Shown here: positions 48,632 through 63,900 of the stretch, piece after piece
Numbering within the stretch: position 1 is the stretch's first letter
Layout of the letters: every line of letters starts with the position of its first letter
Position numbers and translations under genes: made by a program
The notes under the pieces: generated by a model
Told to the model about the DNA's origin: nothing
The model's database searches: none
What the model saw: only the letters and a program-made list of their open reading frames with translations
Source of the DNA: Petrolisthes cinctipes
Taxonomy: Eukaryota > Arthropoda > Malacostraca > Decapoda > Porcellanidae
Assembly (NCBI GenBank): GCA_033782935.1
Contig: JAWQEG010000259.1
Coordinates: 2,396,001-2,460,000, forward strand
Direction: 5' to 3'
DNA length: 64,000 nucleotides

Positions 48632-51600
48632 GCATGTTATTAGCCTATATTTTGAAAATATTCAAGCACTGACTAGGCATGTACAGTTCGCTTCTGGGAC
48701 CAAAAATATCGAATTTTCGGGTGTTTTGAGCCTGAATTTGAGATATAAACGGGTTCTGAAATGCATGCACAAATCGATTTTTTGCACCTAAAATATCGAT
48801 TTTGAGCATGTTTTGGGTCTGTATTTAAAAACTTTCTAGCAAGGAGTAGGCATGTACAGATCGCTTCTGGGACCCCAAAATATCGAATTTTCGGGTGTTT
48901 TGAGCCTGAATTCGGGATAAAAACGGGTACAGAAGATGCATACACATATTGACTTTGGGCACCTAAAATATCGATTTTCAGCATGTTTTGGGCCTTTATT
49001 TTGAAAAAATTATAGCACTTAGTAGGCTTGTACAGATCGCTTCTGGGACCCAAAAATATCGAATTTTCGGGTGTTTTGGGTATAAATTTTAGATATAAAC
49101 GGGTACTGAAGATGCATGCACATATCGACTTTGGGCACCCAAAATATTGATTTTTAGCATGTTTAGGTCCTATATTTTGAAAATATTCTAGCACTGAGTA
49201 GGCCTGTACAGATCGCTTCCGGGAACCAAAAATATCGAATTTTCGGGTGTTTTGAGCCTGAATTTGGGATATTAACGGATACAGAAGATGCATGCACATA
49301 TTGACTTTGAGCACCTAAAATATCGATTTTCAGCATGTTTTGGGCCTGTATTTTGAAAATACTCTAACACGGAGTAGGCATGTACAGATCGCTTCTGGGA
49401 CCCAAAAATATCGAATTTTCGGGAGTTTTGAGCCTGAATTTGAGATATAAACGGTTACAGATGATTCATGCACATATCGACTTTGAACACCTAAAATATC
49501 AATTTTTAGCATGTTTTGAGCCTATATATTGAAAACATTCTAGCACTGAGTAGGCATGTAAAGATCGCTTCTGGGACCCCAAAATATCGAATTTTCGGGA
49601 GTTTTGAGCCTGAATTTGAGATATAAACGGGTACAGAAGATGCATGCACATATCGACTTTGGACACCTAAAATATCGATTTTTAGCATGTTTTGAGACTT
49701 ATATTTTGAAAACATTCTAGCACTGAGTAGGCATGTACAGATCGCGGCTATAACCCAAAAATATCGAATTTTCGGGTGTTTTGAGCCTGAATTTGGGATA
49801 TAAACGGGTACATAAGATGTATGCACATATTGACTTTGGGCACCTAAAATATTGATTTTCAGCATGTTTTGGGCCTGTATTTTGAAAACATTCTAGAACT
49901 GAGTAGGCATGTACAGATCGCTTCTTGGACCCAAAAATACCGATTTTTCGGGTGTTTTGAGCCTGAATTTGAGATATAAACGGGTACTGAAGAAGCATGC
50001 ATATATGCACTTTTTGCACCTAAAATATCGATTTAAGGCATGTTTTGGGTCTGTATCTTGAAACATTCTAGCAAGGAATAGGCATGTACAGATCGCTTCT
50101 GGGACCCAAGAATATCGAATTTTCGGGTGTTTTGAGCCTGAATTTGAGATATAAACGGGTACAGAAGATGCATGCAAATATCGACTTTGGACACCTAAAA
50201 TATCGATTTTTAGCATGTTTTGGGCCTATATTTTGAAAATATTCTAGCACTGAGTAGGCATGTACAGATCGCTTCTGGGACCCAAAAATATCGAATATTC
50301 GTGTGTTTTGAGCCTGATTTTGGGATATAAACGGGCACAAAAGATGCATACACATATTGACTTTGAACACCTATAATATCGATTTTCAGCATGTTTTGGA
50401 CCTATAATTTGAAAATACTCTAACACGGAGTAGGCATGTACAGATCGCTTCTGGGACCCAAAAATATCGAATATTCGGGTGTTTTGAGCCTGAATTTGAG
50501 ATATAAACGGGTACTGAAGATGCATGCACATATCGACTTTGGGCACCCAAAATATTGATTTTTAGCATGTTTTAGGCCTTTATTTAAAAAAATATTCTAG
50601 CACTCCTACAGATCGCTTCCGGGAACCAAAAATATCGAATTTTCTGTTTTTTTGAGACTGAATTTGGGATATAAATCGGTACAGAAGATGCATGCACATT
50701 TTGACTTTGGGTACCCAAAATATCGATTTTGAGCATGTTTTGGGTCTGTATCTTGAAAACATTCTAGCAAGGAGTAGGCATGTACAGATCGCTTCTGGGA
50801 CCCAAAAATATCGAATTTTGGGGTGTTTTGAGTCTGAATTTGAGATATAAACGGGTACTGAAGATGCATGCACATATCGACTTTGGGCACCCAAAATATT
50901 GATTTTTAGCATGTTTTAGGCTTTTATTTAAAAAAATATTCTAGCACTTCTACAGATCGCTTCCGGGAACCAAAAATATCGAATTTTCTGTTTTTTTGAG
51001 ACTGAATTTGGGATATAAACGGGTCCAGAAGATGCATACACATATTGACTTTGGGCAAATAAAATATCGATTTTCAGCATGTTTTGGGCCTGTGTTATGA
51101 AAATACTCTAGCACGGGGTAGGCATGTACAGATTGCTTCTGGGACCCAAAAATAACGAATATTCGGGTGTTTTGAGCCTGAATTTGAGATATAAACGTGC
51201 ACAGAAGATGCATGCACATATCGACTTTGGGCACCCAACATATCGATTTTTAGCATGTTATTGGCCTATATTTTGAAAATATTCAAGCACTGACTAGGCA
51301 TGTACAGTTCACTTCTGGGACCAAAAATATCGATATTTCGGGTGTTTTGAGCCTGAATTTGAGATATAAACGGGTACTGAAAATGCATGCACAAATCGAC
51401 TTTTTGCACCTAAAATATCGATTTTCAGCATGTTTTATGCCTGTATTTTGAAAATATTCTAGCACTTACTAGGCATGTACAGATTGCTTCTGGTACCCAA
51501 AAAGATCGAATTTTCGGGTGTTTTGAGTATAAATTTGAGATATAAACGGGTACAGAAGATGCATGCACATATCGACTTGGGACACCTAAAATATTGATTT

Positions 51601-51955
51601 TTAGCATGTTTTGAGCCTATATTTTGAAAATATTCTAGCACTAACTATACATGTACAGATCGCATCTGGGACCCAAAAATATCGAATTTTCGGGTGTATG
51701 AGCCTGAATTTTTGATATAAACGGGTACTGAAGATGTATCCACATATCGATTAAGGACACCTAATATATCGATTTTCAACTTGTTTTTGTGCCTGTATTT
51801 TGAAAATAAGCTAACATTGAGTAGGCATGTACAGATCACTTCTGCGACCCAAAAATATCGAATTTTCGGGTGTTTTGAGCATGAATTTGAGATATAAATG
51901 GGTACGAAAGATGCATGTACATATCGACTTTGGGTACCTAAAATATTGATTTTCA
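48632..51955. repeat. Higher-order satellite repeat, block 4 (3324 bp)
   Basis: Almost identical to block 3 at a constant 3324-bp offset until its last ~200 bp. After about 51987 the sequence departs from the block consensus and the higher-order order ends. Confidence 0.93.
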
Positions 51956-54900
51956 GCATGTTATTAGCCTATATTTTGAAAATATTTTAGCACTGAGTAG
52001 GCATTTACAGATCGTTTCTGGGACTCAGAAATATCTAATTTTCGGGTGATTTGAGCCTGAATTTGAGATATAATCGGTTCTGAAGATGCATGCACATATA
52101 CACTTTAGACACGAAAAATATCGGTTTTCAGCATGTTTTGGGCCTGTATTATGAAAATATTCTAGCACTGAGTAGGCATGTACAGGTCGCTTCTGGTACC
52201 CAAAAATATCAAATTTTCGGGTGTTTTGAGCCTGAATTTGGGATGTATACGGGTACAAAAGATGCATGCACATTTATTGACTTGGGCACCTAAAATATCG
52301 ATTTTTAGCTTGTTTTGGTCCTGTATTTTGAAAATAATCTAGCACTGACTATACATGTACAGATCACAACTGGGACCCAAAAATATCGAATTTTGGGGTA
52401 TTTCGAGCCTGAATTTGAGATAAAAACGGGTACAGAAGATGCATGCACATATCGATTTTTGGCACCTAAAATATCGATTTTTAACTTGTTTTTACGCTTG
52501 TATTTTGAAAACATTCTAGAACTGAGTAAGCATGTACAGATCGCTTCTTAGACCCAAAAATACCGATTATTCGGGTGTTTTGAGCCTGAATTTGAGATAT
52601 AAACGGGTACAGAAGATGCATACTCATATTGACTTTGGACACCTAAAATATTGATTTTCAGCATGTTTTGGGCCTGTATTTTGAAAATACTCAAGCACTG
52701 ACTAGGCATGTACAGTTAGCTTCTGGGACTCAAAAATATCGAATTTTCGGGTGTTTTGAGCCTGAATTTGAGATATAAACGGGTACTGAAGATGCATGCA
52801 CATATCGACTTTTTGCACCTAAAATATCGATTTTGAGCATGCTTTGGGTCTGTATCTTGAAAACCTTTTAGCAAGGAGTAGGCATGTACAGATATCTTCT
52901 GGGACCCAAAAATATCGAATATTCGGGTGTTTTGAGCCTGAATTTGAGATATAAACGGGTACAGAAGATGCATACACATATCGACTTTGCGCACACAAAA
53001 TATAGATTTTTAGCATGTTTTGGGCCTATTTTTTGAAAATATTCTAGCACTGAGTAGGCATGTACAGATCGCTTCTGGTACTCAAAAATATCAAATTATC
53101 GGGTGTTTTGAGCCTGAATTTGGGATGTAAACAGGTACAGAATATGCATACACATATTATCTTTGGGCACTTAAAATATCGATTTTTAGCATGTTTTAGG
53201 TCTGTATTTTGAGAATTTGCTAACATTAAGTAGACATGTACAGATCGCTTCTGAGACATAAAAATATCGAATTTTCGGGTGTTTTGAGACTGAATTTGGG
53301 ATATAAACGGGTGCAGAAGATGCATGCACATATCGACTTTTTGCACCTAAAATATCGATTTAAAGCATGTTTTGGGTCTGTATCTTGAAACATTCTAGCA
53401 AGGAGTAGGCATGTACAGTTCGCTTCTGGGACCCAAAAATTTCGAATTTTCGGGTGTTTTGAGCCTGAAATTGGGATATAAACCGGTACAAAAGATGCAT
53501 ACACATATTGACTTTGGGCAAATAAGATATCGATTTTCAGCATGTTTTGGACCTGTATTTTGAAAATACTCTAACACGGAGTAGGCATGTAAAGATCGTT
53601 TCTAAGACCAAAAAATATCGAATTTTCGGGTGTTTTGAGCCTGAATTTGAGATATAAACGTGTACTGAAGATGCAAACACATATCGACTTTTTGCAGCTA
53701 AAATATCGATTTTGAGCATGTTTTGGGTCTGTATCTTGAAAACCTTTTAGTAAGGAGTAGGCATGTACATATCGATTATGGGCACCTAATATATCGATTT
53801 TAAACTTGTTTTGGTGCCTGTATTTTGAAAATATTCTAACATTGAGTAGGCATGTACAGATCGCTTCTGCAACCCAAAAATATCGAATTTTCGGGTGTTT
53901 TGGGCATGAATTTGAGATATAAATGGGTACGGAAGATGCATTTACATATCGACTTTGGGTACCTAAAATATCGATTTTCAGCATGCTTTGGGCCTATATT
54001 TTAAAAATATTCTAGCAATGAGTAGGCATTTACAGATCGTTTCTAATATTCAGAAATATCTAATTTTCGGGTGTTTTTAACCTGAATTTGAGATATAATC
54101 GGGTACTGAAGATGCATGCACATATCGACTTTAGACACCAAAAATATCGATTTTCAGCATGTTTTGGGCCTATATTTTGAAAATATTCTAGTACTGTGTA
54201 GGCATGTACAGGTCGCTTCTGGGACCCAAAAATATCGATTATTCGGGTGTTTTGAGCCTTAATTTGAGATATAAACGGGTACAGAAGATACATGCACATA
54301 TCGACTTTGGGCACCTAAAATATCGATTTTCAGCATGATTTGGGCCTCTATTTTGAAAATACTCTAAAATGGAGTAGGCATGTACAGATCGCTTCTTGGA
54401 CCCCAAAATATCGAATTTTCGGGTATTTTGAGCCTAAATTTGAGATATAAACGGGTACTGAAGATGCATGCACATATCGACTTTTGGGTACCTAAAATTT
54501 CGATTTTGTGCATGTTTTGGATCCGTATCTTGAAAACATTCTAACTAGGAGTAGGCATGTACAGATCGCTTCTAGAACCCAAAAATACCGAATTTTCGCG
54601 TGTTTTGACTCTGAATTTGAGATATAAACAGGTACAGAAGATGCATGCACTTATCGACTTTGAGCACCCAAAATATCGAGTTTTAGCATGTTTTGGGCCT
54701 ATATTTTGAAAACATTCTAGCACTGAGTAGGCATGTACAGATCGCTTCCTTTACCCAAAAATATCAAATTTTCTGGTGTTTTGGGCCTGAATTTGGGATG
54801 TAAACGGGTACAGAAGATGCATGCACATATCGATTTTTGGCACCTAAAATATCGATTTTTAACTTGTTTTTACGCTTGTATTTTGAAAACATTCTAGAAC

Positions 54901-57900
54901 TGAGTAGGCATGTACAGATCGCATCTAGGACCCAAAAATACCGAATTTTCGGGTGTTTTGAGCCTGAATGTGAGATATAAACGGTTACTGAAGAAGCATG
55001 CACATATCGACTTTTTGCACCTAAAATATCGATTTAAATCATGTTTTGGGTCTGTATCTTGAAACATTCTAGCAAGGAGTAGGCATGTACAGATCGCTTC
55101 TGGGACCCAAAAATATCGAATTTTCGGGTGTTTTGAGTCTGAATTCGGGATATATACGGGTACAGAAGATGCATACTCATATTGACTTTGGGCACCTAAA
55201 ATATCGATTTAAAGCATGTTTTGGGCCTGTATTTTTAAAACATTCTAACTAGGAGTAGGCATGTGCAGATTGCTTCTAGGACCCAAAAATACTGAATTTT
55301 CGGGTGATTTGAGCCTGAATTTAAGATATATACGGGTACAGAAGATGCATGCACATATCGACTTGAGACACTTAAAATATCGATTTTCAGCATGTTTTGG
55401 GCCTGTATTTTGAAAATACTCTAACAAGGACTAGGCATGTACAGATCGCTTCTTGGACACCAAAATATCGAATTTTCGGATATTTTGGTCCTGAATTTGA
55501 GATAGAAACGGGTACTGAAGATGCATGTACATATCGACTTTTGGGCACCTAAAATTTCGATTTTGAGCATGTTTTGGATCCGTATCTTGAAAACATTCTA
55601 ACTAGGAGTAGGCATGTACAGATCGCTTCTAGGACCCAAAAATACCGAATTTTCGGGTGTTTTGACACTGAATTTGAGATATAAACGGGTACAGAAGATG
55701 CATGCACATATCGACTTTGAGCACCCAAAATATCGAGTTTTAGCATGTTTTGGGCCTATATATTGAAAATATTCTAGCACTGAGTAGGCATGTACAGATT
55801 GCTTCTGGTACCCAAAAATATCAAATTTTCTGGTGTTTTGAGCCTGAATTTGGAATGTAAACGGGTACAGAAGATGCATGCACATTTATTGACTTGGGCA
55901 CCTAGAATATCTATTTTCAGCTTGTTTTCGTCCTGTATTTTGAAAATAATCTAGCACTGACTATACATGTACAAATCACAACTGGGACCCAAAAATATCG
56001 AATTTTGGGGTATTTCGAGCCTGAATTTGAGATATAAACGGGTACAGAAGATGCATGCACATATCGATTTTTGGCACCTAAAATATCGATTTTTAACTTG
56101 TTTTTACGCATGTATTTTGAAAACATTCTAGAACTGAGTAGGCATGTACAGATTGCTTCTTGGACCCAAAAATACCGATTTTTCGGATGTTTTGAGCCTG
56201 AATGTGAGATATAAACGGTTACTGAAGTAGAATGCACATATCTACTTTTTGCACCTAAAATATCGATTTAAAGTATGTTTTGGGCCTGTATTTTGAAAAT
56301 ACTCAAGCACTGACTAGGCATGTACAGTTCGCTTCAGGGACCCAAAAATATCAAATTTTCGGGTGTTTTGAGCCTGAATTTGAGATATAAACGGGTACTG
56401 AAGATGCATGCACATATCGACTTTTGGGCACCTAAAATATCGATTTTGAGCATGTTTTGGGTCTGTATCTTGAAAACATTCTAACTTGGAGTAGGCACGT
56501 GCAGATCGCTTCTAGGACCCAAAAATACCGAATTTTCGGGTGTTTTGAGCCTGAATTTAAGATATATACGGGTACAGAAGATGCATGCACATATCGACTT
56601 TAGACACTTAAAATATCGATTTTTAGCATGTTTTGAGCCTATATTTTGAAAACATTTTAGCACTGAGTATGCATGTACAAATCGCTTCTGGGACCCAAAA
56701 ATATCGAATTTTCGGGTATTTTGAGGTTGAATTTGGGATATAAACGGGTGCAGAAGATACATACACATATTGACTTTGTGCACCTAAAATATCAATTTTC
56801 AGCATGTTTTGGACCTGTATTTTGAAAATACTCTAACACGGAGTAGGCATGTACAGATCGTTTCTTGGACCCCAAAACATCGAATTTTCGTGTATTTTGA
56901 GCCTGAATTTGAGATATAAACGGGTACTGAAAATGCATGCACATATCGACTTTTGGGCACCTAAAATATCGATTTTGAGCATGTTTTGGATCCGTATCTT
57001 GAAAACATTCTAACTAGGAGTAGGCATGTACAGATTGCTTCTAGGACCCAAAAATACCGAATTTTCGGGTGTTTTGAGACTGAATTTGAGATATAAACGG
57101 GTACAGAAGAGGCATGCACTTATCGACTTTGAGCACCCAAAATATCGAGTTTTAGCATGTTTTGGGTCTGTATCTTGAAAACATTCTAACTAGGAGTAGG
57201 CATGTGCAGATCGCTTATGGTACCCAAAAATATCAAATTTTCTGGTGTTTTGAGCCTGAATTTGGGATGTAAACGGGTACTGAAGATGCATGCACATTTA
57301 TTGACTTGGGCATCTAGAATATCTATTTTCAGCTTGTTTTGGTCCTGTATTTTGAAAATAATCTAGCACTGACTATACATGTACAAATCACAACTGGGAC
57401 CCAAAAAAATCGAATTTTGGGGTATTTCGAGCCTGAATTTGAGATATAAACGGGTACAGAAGATGCATGCACATATCGATTTATGGCACCTAAAATATCG
57501 ATTTTTAACTTGTTTTTACGCTTGTATTTTGAAAACATTCTAGAACTGAGTAGGCATGTACAGATCGCTTCTTGGATCCAAAAATACCGATTTTTCGGGT
57601 GTTTTGAGCCTGAATGTGAGATATAAACGGTTACTGAAGAAGCATGCACATATCGACTTTTTGCACCTAAAATATCGATTAAAAGCATGTTTTGGGCCTG
57701 TATTTTGAAAATACTCAAGTACTGACTAGGCATGTACAGTTCAATTCTGGGACCCAAAAATATCGAATTTTCGGGTATTTTGAGCCTGAATTTGGGATAT
57801 AAACGGGTACAGAAGATGCATGCACATTTATTGACCTGGACACCTAAAATATCGATTTTCAACTTGTTTTAGTCCTGTATTTTGAAAATATTCTAGCACT

Positions 57901-60900
57901 GACTACACATGTACAGATCACAACTGGGACCCAAAAATATCGAATTTTGGTGTATTTTGAGATTGAATTTGAGATATAAACGGGTACTGAAGATGCATGC
58001 ACCTATCGACTTTTGGGCACCTAAAATATCGATTTTGAGCATGTTTTGGGTCTGTATCTTGAAAACATTCTAACTTGGAGTAGGCACGTGCAGATCGCTT
58101 CTAGGACCCAAAAATACCGAATTTTCGGGTGTTTTGAGCCTGAATTTAAGATATATACGGGTACGGAAGATGCATGCACATATCGACTTTTGACACTTAA
58201 AATATCGATTTTTAGCATGTTTTAAGCCTATATTTTGAAAACATTCTAGCACTGAGTATGCATGTACAAATCGCTTCTGGGACCCAAAAATATCGAATTT
58301 TCGGGTATTTTGAGGTTGATTTTGGGATATAAACGGGTGCAGAAGATACATACACATATTGACTTTGGGCACCTAAAATATCAATTTTCAGCATGTTTTG
58401 GACCTGTATTTTGAAAATACTCTAACACGGAGTAGGCATGTACAGATCGCTTCTGGGACCAAAAAATATCGAATTTTCGGGAGTTTTGAGCCGGAATTTG
58501 AGATATAAACGGGTACAGAAGATGCATGCACATATCGACTTTGGAAAGCCTAAAATATCGATTTTGAGCATATTTTGGGTCTGTATCTTGAAAACATGCT
58601 ACCTAGGACTAGGCATGTAGAGATCGCTTCTAGGACCCAAAAATACCGAATTTTCAGGTGTTTTGAGCCTGAATTTGAAATATAAACGGGTACATAAGAT
58701 GCATGCACATATCGACTTTGGACACTTAAAATATCGATTTTTAGCATGTTTTGAGCCTATATTTTGAAAACATTCTAGCACTGAGTAGGCATGTACTGAT
58801 CGCATCTGGGACCCAAAAATATCGAATTTTCGGGTGTTTTCAGGTTGAATTTGGGATATAAACGGGTGCAGAAGATGCATACACATATTGACTTTGGGTA
58901 CCTAAAATATCGATTTTCAGCATGTTTTGGGCCTGTATCTGAGAAGGCATGTACAGATCGCTTCTGGGACACAAAAATATCGAATTTTTCGGTGTTTTGA
59001 GCCTGAATTTGAGAAATAAACGGGTACTGAAGATACATTCACATATCGACTCTTTGCACCTAGAATGTCGATTTTGAGCATGTTTTTGGTCTGTATCTTG
59101 AAAACATTCTAGCAAGGAGTAGACATGTACAGATCACTTCTGGGACAAAAAATATCGGATTTTCGGGTGTTTTGAGCATTAATTTGAGATATAAACGGGT
59201 ACAAAAGATGCATCCACATATCGACATTTTGCACCTAAAATATCGATTTTGAGCATGTTTTGGGTCTGTATCTTGAAAGCATTCTAGCAAGGAGCAGGCA
59301 TGTACAGATCGCTTCTCGGACCCAAAAATATCGAATTTTCGGATGTTTTGAGCCTGAATTTGAGATATAAACGGGTACAGAAGATGCATGCACATATCGA
59401 CTTTGGACACCTAAAATATCGATTTTTAGCATGTTTTAAGCTTATATTTTGAAAACATTCTAGCACTAAGTAGGAATGTACAGATCGCTTCTGGGACCCA
59501 AAGATATTGAATTTTTGGGTGTTTTGAGCCTGAATTTGAGAAATAAACGGGTACTGAAGATACATTCACATATCGACTTTTTGCACCTAGAAATTCGATT
59601 TTGAGCATGTTTTGGGTCGGTATCATGAAAACATTCTAGCAAGGAGTAAACATGTACTGATCGCTTCTGGGACACAAAAATATCGAATTTTCGGTTGTTT
59701 TGAGCCTGAATTTGAGATATAAACGGGTACAGAAGATGCATGCACTTTACGCCTTTGGACACCTAAAATATCGATTATTAGTATGTTTTGAGCCTATATT
59801 ATGAAAATATTCTAGTACTGACTAGGCATGTACAGATCACTTCTGGGACCCAAAAATATTGAATTTTCGGGTGTTTTGATCCTGAATTTGAGAAATAAAC
59901 GGGTACTGAAGATACATTCACATATCGACTTTTGGCACCTAAAATATCGATTTTGAGCATGTTTTGGGTCTGTATCTTGAAAACATTCTAGCAAGGAGTA
60001 GACATGTACAGATTGCTTATGGGACCCAGAAATTTCGAATTTTCGGGTGTTTTTAGCCTGAATTTGAGATATAAACGGGTATAGAAGATGCATGCACATA
60101 TCGACTTTGGGCACCCAAAATATCGATTTTTAGCATGTTTTGGGCCTATATTTTGAAAAATTTCCAGCACTGTGTAGGCATGTACAAATCGTTTGTGGGA
60201 CCCAAAAATATCGAGTTTTCGGGTGTTTTGAGCCTTAATTTGAGATATAAACGGGTACAGAAGATGCATGCACATATCGACTTTTCGCACCTAAAATATC
60301 GATTTTGAGCATGTTTTGGGCCTGTATTTTGAAAATACTCTAATATGGAGTAGGCATGTACTGTTCGCTTCTGTGACACAAAAATATCGAATTTTCGGGT
60401 GTTTTGAGCCTTAATTTGAGATATAAACGGGTACAAAAGATGCATGCTCATTTTGCCTTTGGACACCTAAAATATCGATTTATAGCATGTTTAGAGCCTG
60501 CATTTTGAAAACATTCTAGCACTGAGTAAGCATGTACAGATCGCTTCTGGGACCCACAGATATTGAATTTTTGGGTGTTTTGAGCCTGATTTTGAGATGT
60601 AAACGGGAACTGAAGATGCATTCACATATCGACTTTTTGCACCTAAAATATCGATTTTGAGCATGTTATGGGTCTGTATTTTGAAAACATTCTAGCAAAG
60701 AGTAGACATTTACAGATCACTTCTGGGACCCAAAAATATCATATTTTCGGGTGTTTTTAGACTGAATATGAGATATAAACATGTACAGAAGATGCATGCA
60801 CATATTGACTTTGGGCACCTAAAATATCGATTATTAGTATGTTTTGAGCCTATTTTATGAAAATATTCTAGCACTGAGTAGGCATGTACAGATCGCTTCT

Positions 60901-63900
60901 GGGACCCAAAAATATTGAATTTTAGGGTGTTTTGAGCCTGAATTTGAGATATAAACGATACAGAAGATGCATGCACATATCGACTTTGGGCACCTAAAAT
61001 ATCAATTTTGAGCATGTTTTGGGTCTGTATCTTAAAAACATTCTAGCAAGGAGTAGGCATGTACAGATCGCTTCTGGGACCCAAAAATATCAAATTTTCG
61101 GGTGTTTTGAGCCTTAATTTGAGATATAAACGGGTACAGTAGATGCATACACATTACGCCTTTGGACACCTAAAATATCGATTATTAGCATGTTTTGAGC
61201 CTATATTATGAAAATATTCTAGCACTGAGTAGGCATGTACAGATCGCTTCTGGGACCCAAAAATATTGAATTTTCGGGTGTTTTGAGCCTGAATTTGAGA
61301 TATAAACGATACAGAAGATGCATGCACATATCGACTCTTTGCACCTAGAATGTCGATTTTGAGCATGTTTTTGGTCTGTATCTTGAAAACATTCTAGCAA
61401 GGAGTAGACATGTACAGATCGCTTATGGGACCCAGAAATATCGAATTTTCGGGTGTTTTTAGCCTGAATTTGAGATATAAACATGTACAGAAGATACATG
61501 CACATATCGACTTTGGGCACCCAAAATATCGATTTTGATCATGCTTTGGGCCTGTATTTTGAAAATACTTTAACACGGAGTAGGCATGTACTGATAGCTT
61601 CAGGGACCCAAAAATATCGAATTTTCGGGTGTTTTGAGCCTGAATTTGAGATATAAACGGTACAGAAGATGCATTCACATATCGACTTTGGGCACCCAAA
61701 ATATCGATTTTTAGCATGTTTTGGGCCTATATTTTGAAAATATTCTAGCACTGAGTAGGCATGTACAAATCGCTTCTGGGACCCAAAAATATCGAATTTT
61801 TGGGTATTTTGAGCCTAAATTTGAGATATAAACGGTACAGAAGATGCATCCACATATTGACTTTTTGCACCTAAAATATCGATTTTGAGCATGTTTTGGG
61901 TCTGTATCTTGAGAACATTCTAGCAAGGAGTAGGCATGTACAGATCGCTTCTGGGACCCAAAAATATCGAATTTTCGGGTGTTTTAAGCCTGAATTTGAG
62001 ATATAGACGCGTACAGAAAATGCATGCACAAATCGATTTTGGACACCTAAAATATCAATTTTTAGCATGTTTTAAGATTATATTTTGAAAACATTCTAGC
62101 ACTGAGTAGGCATGTACAGATCGCTTCTGTGACCCAAAGATATTGAATTTTTGGGTGTTTTGAGCCTGAATTTGAGAAATAAACGGGTACTGAAGATACA
62201 TTCACATATCGACTCTTTGCACCTAGAATGTCGATTTTGAGCATGTTTTTGGTCTGTATCTTAAAAACATTCTAGCAAGGAGTAGACATGTACAGATCGC
62301 TTCTGGGACCCAAAAATATCGAATTTTGGGGTGTTTTGAGCCTGAATTTGAGATTTAAACGGTACAGAAGATGCATGCACATATCGAATTTGTGCAAACA
62401 AAATATCGATTTTGAGCATGTTTTGGGCCTGTTTTTTAAAAATACCCTCACACGGAGTAGGCATGTACAGATCACTTCTGGGACCCAAAAATATCGAATT
62501 TTCGGGTGTTTTGAGACTGAATTTGAGATATAAACGGGTACAGAAGATGCATTCACATAACGCCTTTGGACACCTAAAATATCGATTATTAGTATGTTTT
62601 GAGCCTATATTATGAAAATATTCTAGCACTGAATAGGCATGTACAGATCGCTTCTGGGACCCAAAAATATCGAATTTTCGGGTGTTTTGAGCCTGAATTT
62701 GAGATATAAACGGGTACAGAAGATGCATGCATTTATCGACTTTGGACACCTAAAATATCGATTTTTAGCATGTTTTAAGCTTATATTATGAAAAAATTCT
62801 AGCACTGAGTAGGCATGTACAGATCACTTCTGGGACCCAAAAATATCGAATTTTCGGGTGTATTTAGCCTGAATTTGATATATAAACATGTACAGAAGAT
62901 GTATGCACATATCGACTTTGGGCACCCAAAATATCGATTTTTAGCATGTTTTAGGCCTGTATTTTGAAAATACTCTAACATGGAGCAGGCATGTACTGAT
63001 CGCTTTTAAGACCGAAAAATATCGAATTTTCGGGTGTTTTGAGCCTAAATTTGAGATAGAAACGGGTACAGAAGATGCATGCACATTTTGCCTTTGGACA
63101 CCTAAAATATCGATTTTTAGCATGTTTTGAGCCTATATTATGAAAACATTCTAGCAAGGAGTAGACATGTCCAAATCGCTTCTGGGACCCAGAAATATCG
63201 AATTTTCGGGTGTTTTTAGCCTGAATTTGAGATATAAACATGTACAGAAGATGCATGCACATATCGACTTTGAGCACCCAAAATATCGATTTTGAGCATG
63301 TTTTGGGCCTGTAACTTGAAAATATTGTAGCACTGAGTAGGCATGTACAGATCGCTTCTGGCAATCAAAAATATCGCATTTTCGGGTATTTTGAGCCTAA
63401 ATTTGAGATAAAAACGGTATAGAAGATGCATGCACATATCGACTTTTTGCACTTAAAATATCGATTTTGAGCATGTTTTGGGTCTGTAGCTTGCGAACAT
63501 TTTAGCAAGAAGTAGGCATGCACAGATCGCTTCTGGGACCCTAAAATATCGAATTTTTGGGTGTTTTGAGCCTGAATTTGAGATATAAACGGATACTGAA
63601 GATGCATGCACATATCGAATTTGTGCACCCAAAATATCGATTTTGAGCATGTTTTGGGCCTATATTTTGAAAATATTCTAGCACTGAGTAGGCATGTACA
63701 GATCGCTTCTGGGACCCAAAAATATCGAATTTTCGGGTGTTTTGAGCCTGAATTTGAGATATAAACGGTAAAGAAGATGCATGCACATATTGACTTTGGA
63801 CATATAAAATTTTGATTTTTAGCATGATTTAAGCTTATATTTTGAAAAAATTTTAGCACTGAGTAGGCATGTACAGATCGCTTCTGGGACCCACAGATAT

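Noticed and set aside
38481..51955. Assembly artefact copying one block four times
   Set aside because: Blocks differ in length, in which monomer is missing, in a replaced patch and in single bases, which an exact assembly duplication would not produce. Only long-read support can exclude collapse or expansion of copy number.
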